The notes beneath the pieces were generated by a model. It searched no databases, was not told the origin of the DNA, and was given only the letters and a program-made list of their open reading frames with translations. Of a stretch of 64,000 bases of DNA, positions 8,688 to 16,495 are shown piece by piece. Origin of the DNA: Streptomyces sp. NBC_00820 (GTDB lineage: Bacteria > Actinomycetota > Actinomycetes > Streptomycetales > Streptomycetaceae); assembly GCF_036347055.1 (NCBI RefSeq), contig NZ_CP108882.1, forward strand, positions 7,676,001 through 7,740,000. The letters are read 5' to 3'. Position numbers and translations under genes: made by a program. Position 1 is the stretch's first letter. Every line of letters starts with the position of its first letter.

Positions 8688-8960
8688 TCTCGTGCCGGCG
8701 TGCTTTTCGTGCCGCCCGCAGGGCCCGCTGTGCGGTGCAGGGTCGCGAATAAGTGCCGAATTGCGAAAAATAACAGCATTTGCGACCCAATTCGCCATCG
8801 CTGGATTGTGGGGGTCTGGAAGGTGGTCGAAATGCTCCCGATGATCCGCTTTATGGCCAGTCGCGAGCCGTCTGGCGAGGGTAGTTTGACCGACATAGTC
8901 TGATCTAAAGCTCCATATACAGATATGGGGTCATGCCCGGACGGCGGAAGGGTGAGAGCC
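8688..8960 (+). promoter_or_regulatory. AT-rich promoter region of the molybdopterin oxidoreductase gene
   Basis: A non-coding stretch that is clearly less GC-rich than its surroundings. It contains CGAATTG and CAATTCG as a spaced inverted repeat around 8757-8794, a -35-like TTGACC at 8886-8891 and a short inverted repeat CCATAT/ATATGG at 8913-8928. No -10 at ideal spacing could be fixed. The low GC and symmetric elements suggest the regulated promoter of the FdhF/YdeP gene. Confidence 0.45.
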
Positions 8961-11291
8961 TTGAGCACCACCGAAGACGACAAGCGGGTCATCGAAGCAG
9001 AGGACGAGCTCGAGCCTCAAGTGGGTCCCCGCCCGGAGGGTTTCCCGCACTTCCACCCGTACCACCACCCCGCCGCCGGCTGGGGTGCTGCCAAGGCCGT
9101 GACCAAGTTCCTGCTGCGCGAGGGCGAGTTCTTGGACGGGCCGCGAGCGATGTTCAAGATGAACCACGAGGACGGCGGCTTCGACTGTCCCGGCTGCGCG
9201 TGGCCGGACGACATGAAGGGCCTCAAGCTCGACATCTGCGAGAACGGCACCAAGCACGTCATGTGGGAGATGACCCACAAGCGTGCCACCCCCGAACTCT
9301 TCGCCCGCCACACGGTGAGCGAGATGTACGAGTGGAGCGACTTCAAGCTGGAGGACCAGGGCCGGCTCACGCACCCGATGGTGTACGACCCGGACACGGA
9401 CCACTACGTCCCGATCAGCTGGCACGCCGCGTTCGAGATGATCGGGAAGGCCATCCGCGGGCTGGAGAGCCCGAATCAGGCCTCCTACTACACGTCGGGC
9501 CGCCTCGGTAACGAGGCCACCTTCCTGTACCAGCTCATGATCCGCGAGCTGGGCACGAACAACATGCCCGACTGCTCCAACATGTGCCACGAGGCCAGCG
9601 GCCGCGCGCTCCAGGCGGCACTGGGCACCGGCAAGGGCACGGTGGACCTCAAGGACTGGGAGGCCACGGACGCGCTGTTCATCATGGGCGTGAACGCGGC
9701 CTCCAACGCCCCCCGGATGCTCACCTCCCTGGTCGAGGCGTACCACCGCGGCGCCCAGATCGTGCACATCAACCCGTTCATCGAGGCGGGTGCGACGCGT
9801 GCGCTCATCCCGCACGACATCGTCGACATGGCCACCTTCCACTCGACCCCGGTCAGCACCCTGAACCTCCAGGTGCGCGTCGGCGGCGACATGGCGCTGA
9901 TCCGCGGCATGGCGAAGGCCGTACTGGAGCAGTCGAAGAACGACCCCAGGGCCCTGGACCGCGAGTTCATCGAGCGGCACACCCATGGGTTCGAGGAGTA
10001 CCGGGCGGTGTGCGAGGCCACCGAGTGGTCCGACATCGAGCGCCAGTCCGGGCTCAGCCGCGCCGACATCCTCAAGGCGGCCCGCATCTACACCGACGCC
10101 GACCGCAGCATCTTCAGCTGGTGCCTGGGCGTCACCCAGCACGAGCACGGTGTGAGCACGATCCGGGAGATCGTCAACCTCCTGCTGCTGCGCGGCAACC
10201 TGGGGCGCGAGGGAGCGGGACCGTCCCCCGTGCGCGGGCACAGCAACGTGCAGGGCAACCGCACGTGCGGCATCGACAACCACCCGCCCGAGCAGTTCCT
10301 GCAGCGCCTCGACGAGGCCTGCAACATCACCTCGCCGCGTGAGTTCGGCCTGGACACCATCGGCACCCTCCAGGCGATGAACCGCGGGGACGTGAAGGTG
10401 TTCGTCGGCATGGGCGGCAACTTCGCCCTCGCCGTCCCGGACTCCGCCTTCTCCTACGAGGCGATCCGCAACTGCGAACTCACCGTCCAGGTGAGCACGA
10501 AGCTCAACCGCAGCCACGTCGTGCACGGCAAGCAGGCCCTCATCCTGCCGTGCCTCGGCCGCACCGAGAAGGACCACCAGCAGCAGGGCATCCAGTCCAC
10601 CTCGGTCGAGGACTCCATGAGCATGGTGCACCTCTCCGTCGGCATGAAGCGCCCGGCCTCCAAGTACCTGCTGTCGGAGCCCGCCATCGTCTCCGGCATC
10701 GCGCGCGCCGCCCTGCCCACCAGTGCCACCCCCTGGGAGTGGTACATCGAGGACTACGACCGCATCCGCGACACCATGTCGCGAGCCCTCGACGGGTTCG
10801 AGGACTTCAACCGCCGGGTGCGGCTGCCGCTGGGCTTCCGCATCAAGCAGCCCGCCCGCGAGCTGGTCTTCTACACCAAGACCGGCAAGGCGGAGTTCTC
10901 CGCCGGTCCGCTGCCCGACGTCGTCCCCGAGCCGGGCATGCTGGCGCTGGGCACCATGCGGTCCCACGACCAGTGGAACACCACGATCTACTCCGACGAC
11001 GACCGCTACCGCGGCGTCAAGAACCTGCGCACGCTCGTCTTCATGAACGTGGACGACATGCGTGAGCGGGGCATCTCGGAGTTCGACCCGGTCAACATCG
11101 TCAGTACGGCCAGGGACGGCAGCCACCGTTACCTGGAGGACTACCTGGCCATCCCGTACGACATGCCCAAGGGCTGTGCGGCCGGCTACATGCCCGAGAT
11201 GAACGTGCTGTGCGCGCTGTGCGACTACAGCACCGAGAGCGACCAGCCGATCATGAAGCACGTCAAGGTCCACATCACGGCCGCCACCTGA
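8961..11291 (+). CDS. FdhF/YdeP family molybdopterin oxidoreductase
   Basis: 776-aa bis-MGD-type oxidoreductase of the formate-dehydrogenase-alpha-like (FdhF/YdeP) family. E. coli YdeP is linked to acid resistance; the physiological substrate is not established. Near the N-terminus there is FDCPGCAWPD, the family's cysteine motif. MGVNAASNAPRM and INPFIEAGATRA belong to molybdopterin-binding domain II, and GHSNVQGNRTCGI to the domain III cofactor-binding region. The C-terminal dinucleotide-binding domain includes NTTIYSDDDRYRG. Start is uncertain: TTG at 8961 is preferred (GGAAGGG 9 bp upstream; then STTEDDKR), with GTG at 8952 and ATG at 8925 as in-frame alternatives. It stands alone, with no accessory Fe-S, FdhD or cofactor genes nearby, and ends in a strong stem-loop. 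Confidence 0.93.
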   Translation: MSTTEDDKRVIEAEDELEPQVGPRPEGFPHFHPYHHPAAGWGAAKAVTKFLLREGEFLDGPRAMFKMNHEDGGFDCPGCAWPDDMKGLKLDICENGTKHVMWEMTHKRATPELFARHTVSEMYEWSDFKLEDQGRLTHPMVYDPDTDHYVPISWHAAFEMIGKAIRGLESPNQASYYTSGRLGNEATFLYQLMIRELGTNNMPDCSNMCHEASGRALQAALGTGKGTVDLKDWEATDALFIMGVNAASNAPRMLTSLVEAYHRGAQIVHINPFIEAGATRALIPHDIVDMATFHSTPVSTLNLQVRVGGDMALIRGMAKAVLEQSKNDPRALDREFIERHTHGFEEYRAVCEATEWSDIERQSGLSRADILKAARIYTDADRSIFSWCLGVTQHEHGVSTIREIVNLLLLRGNLGREGAGPSPVRGHSNVQGNRTCGIDNHPPEQFLQRLDEACNITSPREFGLDTIGTLQAMNRGDVKVFVGMGGNFALAVPDSAFSYEAIRNCELTVQVSTKLNRSHVVHGKQALILPCLGRTEKDHQQQGIQSTSVEDSMSMVHLSVGMKRPASKYLLSEPAIVSGIARAALPTSATPWEWYIEDYDRIRDTMSRALDGFEDFNRRVRLPLGFRIKQPARELVFYTKTGKAEFSAGPLPDVVPEPGMLALGTMRSHDQWNTTIYSDDDRYRGVKNLRTLVFMNVDDMRERGISEFDPVNIVSTARDGSHRYLEDYLAIPYDMPKGCAAGYMPEMNVLCALCDYSTESDQPIMKHVKVHITAAT

Positions 11292-11315
11292 GCGGCACAG
11301 ACCCTATCCGCCGAC

Positions 11316-11347
11316 GGGCAGGCCCCCCTTCCGAGGGGGGCCTGCCC
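11316..11347 (+). terminator. Strong stem-loop after FdhF/YdeP gene
   Basis: Perfect 13-bp inverted repeat GGGCAGGCCCCCC / GGGGGGCCTGCCC, 6-nt loop, 24 bp after the stop and followed by CTTTG. A typical strong terminator. Confidence 0.85.
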
Positions 11348-11353
11348 CTTTGT

Positions 11354-11492
11354 CCGCAGGGCCTCGGCCCCTGTGGTGGGTGCGATGCCGCCCACTCGGC
11401 CCGGCCGCAGGGCCTCGGCCCCTGTGGTGGGTGCGATGCCGCCCACTCGGCCCGGCCGCAGGGCCGTGAGTGCTCGGCCGCAGGGCCGTGAG
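11354..11492. repeat. 51-bp tandem repeat, two perfect units plus remnants
   Basis: Unit 1 (11354-11404) and unit 2 (11405-11455) are identical over 51 bp. A third truncated unit starts at 11456 with CCGCAGGGCC and diverges, and the 15-bp piece CCGCAGGGCCGTGAG recurs at 11456 and 11478. The units sit between two terminators in the convergent gap between the oxidoreductase gene and cydB. The open frames through it are compositional and are not genes. Confidence 0.85.
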
Positions 11493-11567
11493 ACGCCCAC
11501 GCCACGCCTGCCCCGTCCCCGGACGGTGGAAAGGCTCGCGCCCGCCCCGTCCCCGGGCAGCGGAAAG

Positions 11568-11607
11568 GCCCGCGCCCTCCCCGCCGGGTGGCAGGGAGGG
11601 CGCGGGC
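11568..11607 (-). terminator. Stem-loop after cydAB
   Basis: Perfect 14-bp inverted repeat GCCCGCGCCCTCCC / GGGAGGGCGCGGGC with a 12-nt loop, 29 bp beyond the cydB stop codon. It terminates the reverse-strand cydAB transcript. Between 11492 and this stem there is a second imperfect 34-bp direct repeat (GTCCCCGG...GGAAAGGC). Confidence 0.75.
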
Positions 11608-11636
11608 GCTGAGCGCGGCCGGAGTCGGGCGAGAGG

Positions 11637-12641
11637 TCAGTGACCGCCCGCCGGGATGTGATGGACGGCGATGCGCCGGCTGAAGACCCAGTACGTCCAG
11701 GCCTGGTAGATCACGATCAGCGGCGCGAAGATGGCCGCGACGACGGTCATCACCGTGAGGGTGTAGGACCCGGAGGAGGAGTTGCTCACCGTCAGCGACC
11801 AGTTGGGGTTGAGCGTCGACGGCATGACCTCCGGGAACAGGGTCAGGAACAGCATGGCGAACGTCGCCACGACGGTCAGGGCGGAGAAGATGAACGCCCA
11901 GCCCTCACGGCCCAGCTGGTTGAAGAACATCGCCACGACCAGCGCCACGAACGCGACGACCATCACGCCCAGGCTCTGGCCGTTGCCCGAGTTGGACTGC
12001 GTCCACAGCAGGAAGGCGAGCATCAGCAGCAGCGCCACCAGGCCCAGCGCGGGTGCCATCTTCCGGGCACGCTCGCGGATCTCACCGTCCGTCTTCAGCG
12101 CCGCGAAGATCGCGCCATGGCAGGTGAACAGCACCAGCGTCATGAAGCCGCCGAGGATCGCGTACCCGTTGAACAGGTCGCCGGGGGTGCCCACGTACGA
12201 CTTGGCGCGGTCGATCGCGATCCCACGGACCATGTTGGCGAAGATCACGCCCCACATGAACGCGAGGATCAGCGACGTCCAGAAGGTGACCTGTTCCCAG
12301 CTGCGCTGCCAGAGGTGGCTCGACCGTTTGCCCCGGAACTCGAACGACACGCCCCGGGCGATCAGACAGATGATGATGATCAGCAGGGGGATGTAGAAGC
12401 CGCTGAACATCGTGGCGTACCAGTCCGGGAAGGCCGCGAAGGTCGCGCCCGCGGCCGCGACCACCCAGACCTCGTTGCCGTCCCAGACCGGCGCGATCGT
12501 GTTGATGAGGACGCGCCGTTCGGTGTCGTTGCGGGCGAGGAGCTGCGTGAGGACGCCGATGCCGAAGTCGAACCCCTCGAGGAAGAAGTACCCGACCCAC
12601 AGGAGGGCGATCAGGATGAACCACAGATCGTGGAGGTGCAT
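11637..12641 (-). CDS. cydB: Cytochrome bd oxidase subunit II
   Basis: 334-aa integral membrane subunit of the cytochrome bd quinol:O2 oxidoreductase, the high-affinity, non-proton-pumping terminal oxidase used at low oxygen or under respiratory stress. The start MHLHDLWFILIALLWVGYFFLEGFDFGIG is unmistakable: the FLEGFDFGIG signature is near residue 21, and WDGNEVWVVAAAGATFAAFP follows. About eight to nine hydrophobic helices run to the C-terminus, which ends with a short cytoplasmic tail (HHIPAGGH). It lies 12 bp downstream of cydA on the same strand and is clearly co-transcribed. No cydCD genes for assembly are adjacent; a terminator follows directly. Confidence 0.97.
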   Translation of the reverse strand: MHLHDLWFILIALLWVGYFFLEGFDFGIGVLTQLLARNDTERRVLINTIAPVWDGNEVWVVAAAGATFAAFPDWYATMFSGFYIPLLIIIICLIARGVSFEFRGKRSSHLWQRSWEQVTFWTSLILAFMWGVIFANMVRGIAIDRAKSYVGTPGDLFNGYAILGGFMTLVLFTCHGAIFAALKTDGEIRERARKMAPALGLVALLLMLAFLLWTQSNSGNGQSLGVMVVAFVALVVAMFFNQLGREGWAFIFSALTVVATFAMLFLTLFPEVMPSTLNPNWSLTVSNSSSGSYTLTVMTVVAAIFAPLIVIYQAWTYWVFSRRIAVHHIPAGGH

Positions 12642-12653
12642 GGAGATCCGTCC

Positions 12654-14186
12654 TCAGTAGGCGATGGAGAGGGGCTTGTCGTGCTCCTCCGGGGAGATGC
12701 GCAGGGTGGGATCCTTGGCGGGCGGTCTCTCGTCGACCTTCGGGCCGGGTTTGGCGTACTTGATCATGAGGCCCACCTCGACCACCGCGAGGATCGCGTA
12801 GAGCACGCTGAGTGCGACCAGCGAACCGACCTGGGTGCCCACGCTGACGTTGGGGGACACCGCGTCCGCCGTCTTCTTGAGGTGGAAGACCACCCAGGGC
12901 TGACGGCCCATCTCGGTGAAGATCCAGCCGAAGCTGTTGGCGAGGAGCGGGAAGCCCAGGGTGAGCATGGCGATGCGCCAGCTCCACTTGGTGAAGAAGT
13001 CGTTGATCCGGATCTTGTTGGTGATCATCAGGTTCGGCGGCTCGTCCTCACCCGTGCGGTACGCGCGGTCCACCCAGAATTTCTTCCGGGTGAGCCACAG
13101 GCCGATCAGGCCGATGGTGAAGCTGGTCATCCCGAAGAAGATCATGAGGCGGAAGCCCCAGTACGTCATGAAGATGTTCGGGATGTACTCGTCGCGGGTG
13201 CCGCCGAACAGGCGAACCTGCTCATCGGCCCGGTTGTTGATGCCGGGGACGGCGGAGTGGAAGTCGCTCTTGGCGAGGAAGGACAGCGCACCGGGGATCT
13301 CCAGCGCGACGTCGTTACGGCCCTTGCCGACGTCGCCGACCGAGAAGATCGAGAACGGGGCGGGGGCCTGGGTGTCCCAGAGCGCCTCGGCGGCGGCCAT
13401 CTTCATCGGCTGCTGCTCGAACATGACCTTGGCCAGACGGTCGCCGCTGAGCGCGGTGAGGATGCCGGCGATGGCCGTGACGATCAGGGCGCACCGCAGC
13501 GAGGCACGCATGGCGGCGATCCGCTTGCGGTCGGTGTCCCTGCCGCGCTTGGCCCGCCACAGGTGGTAGGCGGCGATGCCCATCACGAAGGCGCCACCGG
13601 TGATGAACGCCGCGGTCAGGGTGTGGAAGACCTGCACCAGCGTGGTGTTCTGGAACAGCACGCGCCAGATGTCGGTGAGCCGCGCCCTGCCGCTGGCGTC
13701 GATCCGGTAGCCGACCGGGTGCTGCATGAAGGAGTTGGCCGCAAGGATGAAGTACGCGGACAGCAGGCTGCCGATGGTGACGATCCAGATGGTCGCGAGA
13801 TGCACCTTCTTCGGAAGTCTGTTCCAGCCGAAGATCCACAGGCCGATGAACACGGACTCGAAGAAGAAGGCGATCAGCGCCTCCATCGCCAGCGGGGCGC
13901 CGAAGACGTCACCGACGAAGCGCGAGTAGTTCGACCAGTTCATGCCGAACTGGAACTCCTGGAGGAGACCTGTGACGACACCCATCGCGATGTTGATCAG
14001 CAGGAGCGTCCCCCAGAACTTGGTGGCGTGGAAGTACTTCTCCTTCCCCGTCCGGACCCAGGCTGTCTCCAGCCCCGCGACGATGCCTCCGAGGCCGATG
14101 CTGAGCGGGACGAAGAGGAAGTGGTAGACGGTGGTCACACCGAACTGCCATCGGGCGATGGTCTCGTGAGCGATTGCTAGTTCCAC
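12654..14186 (-). CDS. cydA: Cytochrome bd oxidase subunit I
   Basis: 510-aa haem-bearing, quinol-oxidising subunit of cytochrome bd. The GTG at 14186 is chosen: GAAGGA lies 5-10 bp upstream and ELAIAHETIARWQFG is the family start; the open frame further upstream has no similarity. His22 in VYHFLFVPL corresponds to the high-spin haem ligand. AMEALIAFFFESVFIG carries the conserved glutamates of the proton channel, VFHTLTAAF the low-spin haem His, and EMGRQPWVVF the GRQPW signature near the Met ligand. The quinol-binding loop is short, as in the actinobacterial type. cydB follows after 12 bp. The promoter lies in the AT-rich 14187-14400 region; no clear Rex-type operator was found there. Confidence 0.97.
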   Translation of the reverse strand: MELAIAHETIARWQFGVTTVYHFLFVPLSIGLGGIVAGLETAWVRTGKEKYFHATKFWGTLLLINIAMGVVTGLLQEFQFGMNWSNYSRFVGDVFGAPLAMEALIAFFFESVFIGLWIFGWNRLPKKVHLATIWIVTIGSLLSAYFILAANSFMQHPVGYRIDASGRARLTDIWRVLFQNTTLVQVFHTLTAAFITGGAFVMGIAAYHLWRAKRGRDTDRKRIAAMRASLRCALIVTAIAGILTALSGDRLAKVMFEQQPMKMAAAEALWDTQAPAPFSIFSVGDVGKGRNDVALEIPGALSFLAKSDFHSAVPGINNRADEQVRLFGGTRDEYIPNIFMTYWGFRLMIFFGMTSFTIGLIGLWLTRKKFWVDRAYRTGEDEPPNLMITNKIRINDFFTKWSWRIAMLTLGFPLLANSFGWIFTEMGRQPWVVFHLKKTADAVSPNVSVGTQVGSLVALSVLYAILAVVEVGLMIKYAKPGPKVDERPPAKDPTLRISPEEHDKPLSIAY

Positions 14187-14555
14187 TACGTCCTTCTCTC
14201 GCTCGATCCAGCCGCATTTCGGATAAAAGCTATCTCTTATGCATAGGTGCGGCGACTCAGGCAAATCAGGAGCAGGGCCGTTCGGGTGAGCGGCGGGCTC
14301 CGCCGTCCGCGTCGGCCAGGCGCCGGTACGGAGAGCCTCGCAAATGGGACCCTAATCAGTACTTTTGGTGTGCATGTGCGACCTGTGATGATAAATGAGG
14401 TCTGAAATACGCCGGAACAATTCCTTCTTGTATTCGCGCGGGTCGGCGACTTCGGATGCCGTCCGGGGCCGGTGCGGCTTGGTTCCTGCCTCGCCCCCCA
14501 GGAGGTGCGGTCGGTTGTTTGAAAGGCCGGCCCGTTCACCGGCAGACTCAGGACC
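14187..14555. promoter_or_regulatory. Divergent promoter region of cydAB
   Basis: About 370 bp without a convincing gene between cydA (reverse) and the small ORF at 14556 (forward). The part next to cydA is AT-rich for this genome (around 14215-14245 and 14340-14440), as expected for a promoter. It includes the 8-bp palindrome TATGCATA near 14238. A Rex-type TTGTGAA/TTCACAA operator was searched for and not seen. Confidence 0.4.
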
Positions 14556-14726
14556 ATGAGATCCACGACGCCGCCCGGCCGGACAAGCACCGACGCGACC
14601 GGCGCCGCCCACGCGACCGACGCCGCCCACGTGACCGACGCCGCCCACGTGACCGATGCCGCCCACGTGACCGGTGCGGCCGGGGCCACCCGTTCAGGCG
14701 GCCTCCCGCTGGACACCGCGTCATGA
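14556..14726 (+). CDS. Possible 56-aa leader protein with hexapeptide repeats
   Basis: No family recognised. This ATG-started frame ends in a TGA that overlaps the ATG of the next gene (ATGA at 14723-14726), a classic translational-coupling arrangement. The downstream gene has no ribosome-binding site of its own, which supports real translation here. The protein is Ala/Thr/His-rich, with the repeated unit DAAHVT encoded by the 18-bp tandem repeat at 14595-14684. There is no signal peptide or membrane segment, and only a weak AGGA precedes the start. It could instead be a chance frame. Confidence 0.35.
   Translation: MRSTTPPGRTSTDATGAAHATDAAHVTDAAHVTDAAHVTGAAGATRSGGLPLDTAS
14595..14684. repeat. 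18-bp tandem repeat, four good units and one degenerate
   Basis: Units start at 14595, 14613, 14631, 14649 and 14667, consensus GTGACCGACGCCGCCCAC; the last unit diverges after 10 bp. A multiple of three, it keeps all frames open through the region. Confidence 0.85.
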
Positions 14727-16147
14727 CGTCCGCCGTCGTCGTGGGCGGCGGCCCCAATGGGCTCGCCGCCGCGGCCCTGCTGGCGAAAGCGGGGCTGAGC
14801 GTCACCCTCCTGGAGGCCGCCGACGAGGTCGGCGGCGGCACCCGCAGCTACGAGGCCCTCGTCCCCGGACTCCTGCACGACCACTGCTCGGCCATCCACC
14901 CCCTCGCCGTCACCTCACCCGCGCTGCGCGCACTGGACCTGGAACAGCACGGCCTGCGCTGGCGGTCGGCGGACATCGACTGCGTGCACCCGCTCGACGA
15001 CGGCACCGCCGGCGTCCTGCTGCGCTCCGTCGAGGAGACGGCCCGCATGCTGGGAGCGGACGGCGGCCGCTACCGGGCACTCCTCGGACCGTCGGTGCGT
15101 GACTGGGACGCGCTGGCCCAGGACACCATGGGTCCTCTGCTGCGCGTCCCGGCGCATCCGCTGCTGCTCGCACGCTTCGGCCTGCCCACCACCCTGCCCG
15201 CGGCCGCGCTCGCCCGCCTCTTCACCACCCCCCAGGCCAGGGCCCTGTGGGGCGGCGTCGCGGCACACGCGTTCCGCCCGCTGTCCCGGCCCCTCACCTC
15301 CGCGATCGGACTCGGCATCCTCACCGCCGGTCACGCCGCCGGATGGGCCGTCGCCGAGGGCGGCTCCCAGGCCATCGCCGACAGCATGGAAAGCGTGCTC
15401 CGCAAGCACGGCGGCACCGTCCGCACCGGCGTCCGCGTCACCGACCACCGGCAGATCCCGCCCGCCGACGTCACCCTGCTCGACCTCGACCCCGGTCAGG
15501 TCGCCGGCATCTACGGCGACCGGCTGCCCGCGCGGGTGCGGAGCGCCTACCGGCGTTTCCGCCGCGGCCCCGCTGCCTTCAAGGTCGACCTGGCGGTCGA
15601 GGGCGGCGTGCCCTGGACCAACGAACACGCGCGGCGGGCCGGCACCGTGCACCTCGGTGGCACGTTCGCCGAGATCGCGCGGGCGGAGAAGGACGTGACG
15701 GCCGGACGCATGCCTGAGCGCCCCTTCGTCCTGGTCGGCCAGCAGTACCTGGCAGACCCGTCCCGGTCGGCCGGCGACGTGCACCCCGTCTGGGCGTACG
15801 CCCACGTCCCCCACGGCTACGACCAGGACGCGACGGAGGCGATCCTTCGCCAGCTGGAGCGGTTCGCCCCCGGCGTCCGCGAGCGGATCGTGGGCCGTCA
15901 GGTCACCCGCCCCGCGGACTTCGCCGCCGCCAACCCCAACTTCGCCGGGGGCGACATCCTCACCGGGGCCAAGACCGCTTTCCAGCTCGTACTCGGCCCC
16001 CGTGCCGCGCTCGATCCGTACTCCACCGGTCTCCCCGGCGTGTTCCTGTGCTCGGCGGCCACCCCGCCCGGTCCCGGCGCCCACGGCATGTGCGGAGCCG
16101 GAGCGGCGGCATCCGCGCTGCGTCACCTGGGCATCCGGGCGGCCTGA
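14723..16147 (+). CDS. Phytoene-desaturase-like FAD-dependent oxidoreductase
   Basis: 474-aa NAD(P)/FAD-dependent oxidoreductase of the carotenoid/retinol desaturase superfamily. The N-terminal dinucleotide fold is VVVGGGPNGLAAAALLAKAG (GxGxxG plus a Glu ending strand 2 at LLEAADEVGGG). The C-terminal FAD-contacting motif is GVFLCSAATPPGPGAHGMCG. The substrate-binding middle is that of the NAD(P)/FAD branch that is not tied to carotenoid clusters. The start is the ATG at 14723, coupled to the upstream small ORF by ATGA; the longer frame upstream is only the tandem repeat. No crt genes are adjacent, so carotenoid synthesis is not implied. A 10-bp stem-loop follows. Confidence 0.9.
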   Translation: MTSAVVVGGGPNGLAAAALLAKAGLSVTLLEAADEVGGGTRSYEALVPGLLHDHCSAIHPLAVTSPALRALDLEQHGLRWRSADIDCVHPLDDGTAGVLLRSVEETARMLGADGGRYRALLGPSVRDWDALAQDTMGPLLRVPAHPLLLARFGLPTTLPAAALARLFTTPQARALWGGVAAHAFRPLSRPLTSAIGLGILTAGHAAGWAVAEGGSQAIADSMESVLRKHGGTVRTGVRVTDHRQIPPADVTLLDLDPGQVAGIYGDRLPARVRSAYRRFRRGPAAFKVDLAVEGGVPWTNEHARRAGTVHLGGTFAEIARAEKDVTAGRMPERPFVLVGQQYLADPSRSAGDVHPVWAYAHVPHGYDQDATEAILRQLERFAPGVRERIVGRQVTRPADFAAANPNFAGGDILTGAKTAFQLVLGPRAALDPYSTGLPGVFLCSAATPPGPGAHGMCGAGAAASALRHLGIRAA

Positions 16148-16162
16148 GCGGACGCGGGGACA

Positions 16163-16194
16163 GAGGGCGGCCTGGCGCGGCGAGGGCCGCCCTC
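16163..16194 (+). terminator. Stem-loop after the desaturase-like gene
   Basis: Perfect 10-bp inverted repeat GAGGGCGGCC / GGCCGCCCTC with a 12-nt loop, 15 bp after the stop codon. Confidence 0.6.
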
Positions 16195-16495
16195 GCGGCA
16201 TGCCGGCGGCCGGCGGGGAGCCGAGGCGGACGGGGGCCGAGGCGAGCAGGGAGCCGAGGTGGGTGGGCGTCGGGCGGGCCGTCGGCAGATCCGAGGCAGA
16301 CGTCGGGCAGGCCGTCGTACGGACATCGGGTGAGCGTCGGGTGGGCCGTCGGGCGGGCTGTCGGGCGGCCGTCGCGGGTGTGCGTCCCGGCGGTCACGGA
16401 GCGGCCGAATCCGCCCGGTTCGCCGCTGACACCCCCCGATATGCTGCTGTTTTTCCTGGACCGCCCATTCGCGCCCGCCTTGGAAGGACACCCCG
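16195..16495 (+). promoter_or_regulatory. Upstream region of SARP gene with degenerate repeats
   Basis: About 300 bp without a gene. Between about 16260 and 16380 the short word GTCGGGCGGGCCGTCGG and its variants recur at least five times in degenerate direct order. Near the SARP start, the sequence CCGATATGCTGCTGTTTTTCCTGG (16438 onward) is AT-richer and may hold the promoter. The ribosome-binding site GGAAGGA at 16482-16488 decides the TTG start. Confidence 0.45.

Noticed and set aside
8931..11273. 780-codon reverse frame opposite the FdhF/YdeP gene
   Set aside because: Composition is the mirror of a GC-rich gene (Val/Leu/Gly/His runs); the forward frame has real cofactor motifs.
11640..14180. 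846-codon forward frame opposite cydAB
   Set aside because: Asp/Glu/Arg/His-rich without motifs; the reverse strand encodes unmistakable CydA and CydB.
14187..14400. Rex-type operator upstream of cydA
   Set aside because: No TTGTGAA/TTCACAA-like palindrome could be found; only general AT-richness.
14723..16147. Carotenoid biosynthesis gene (crtI)
   Set aside because: FAD motifs match the superfamily, but no other crt gene is nearby and the sequence fits the general NAD(P)/FAD branch.
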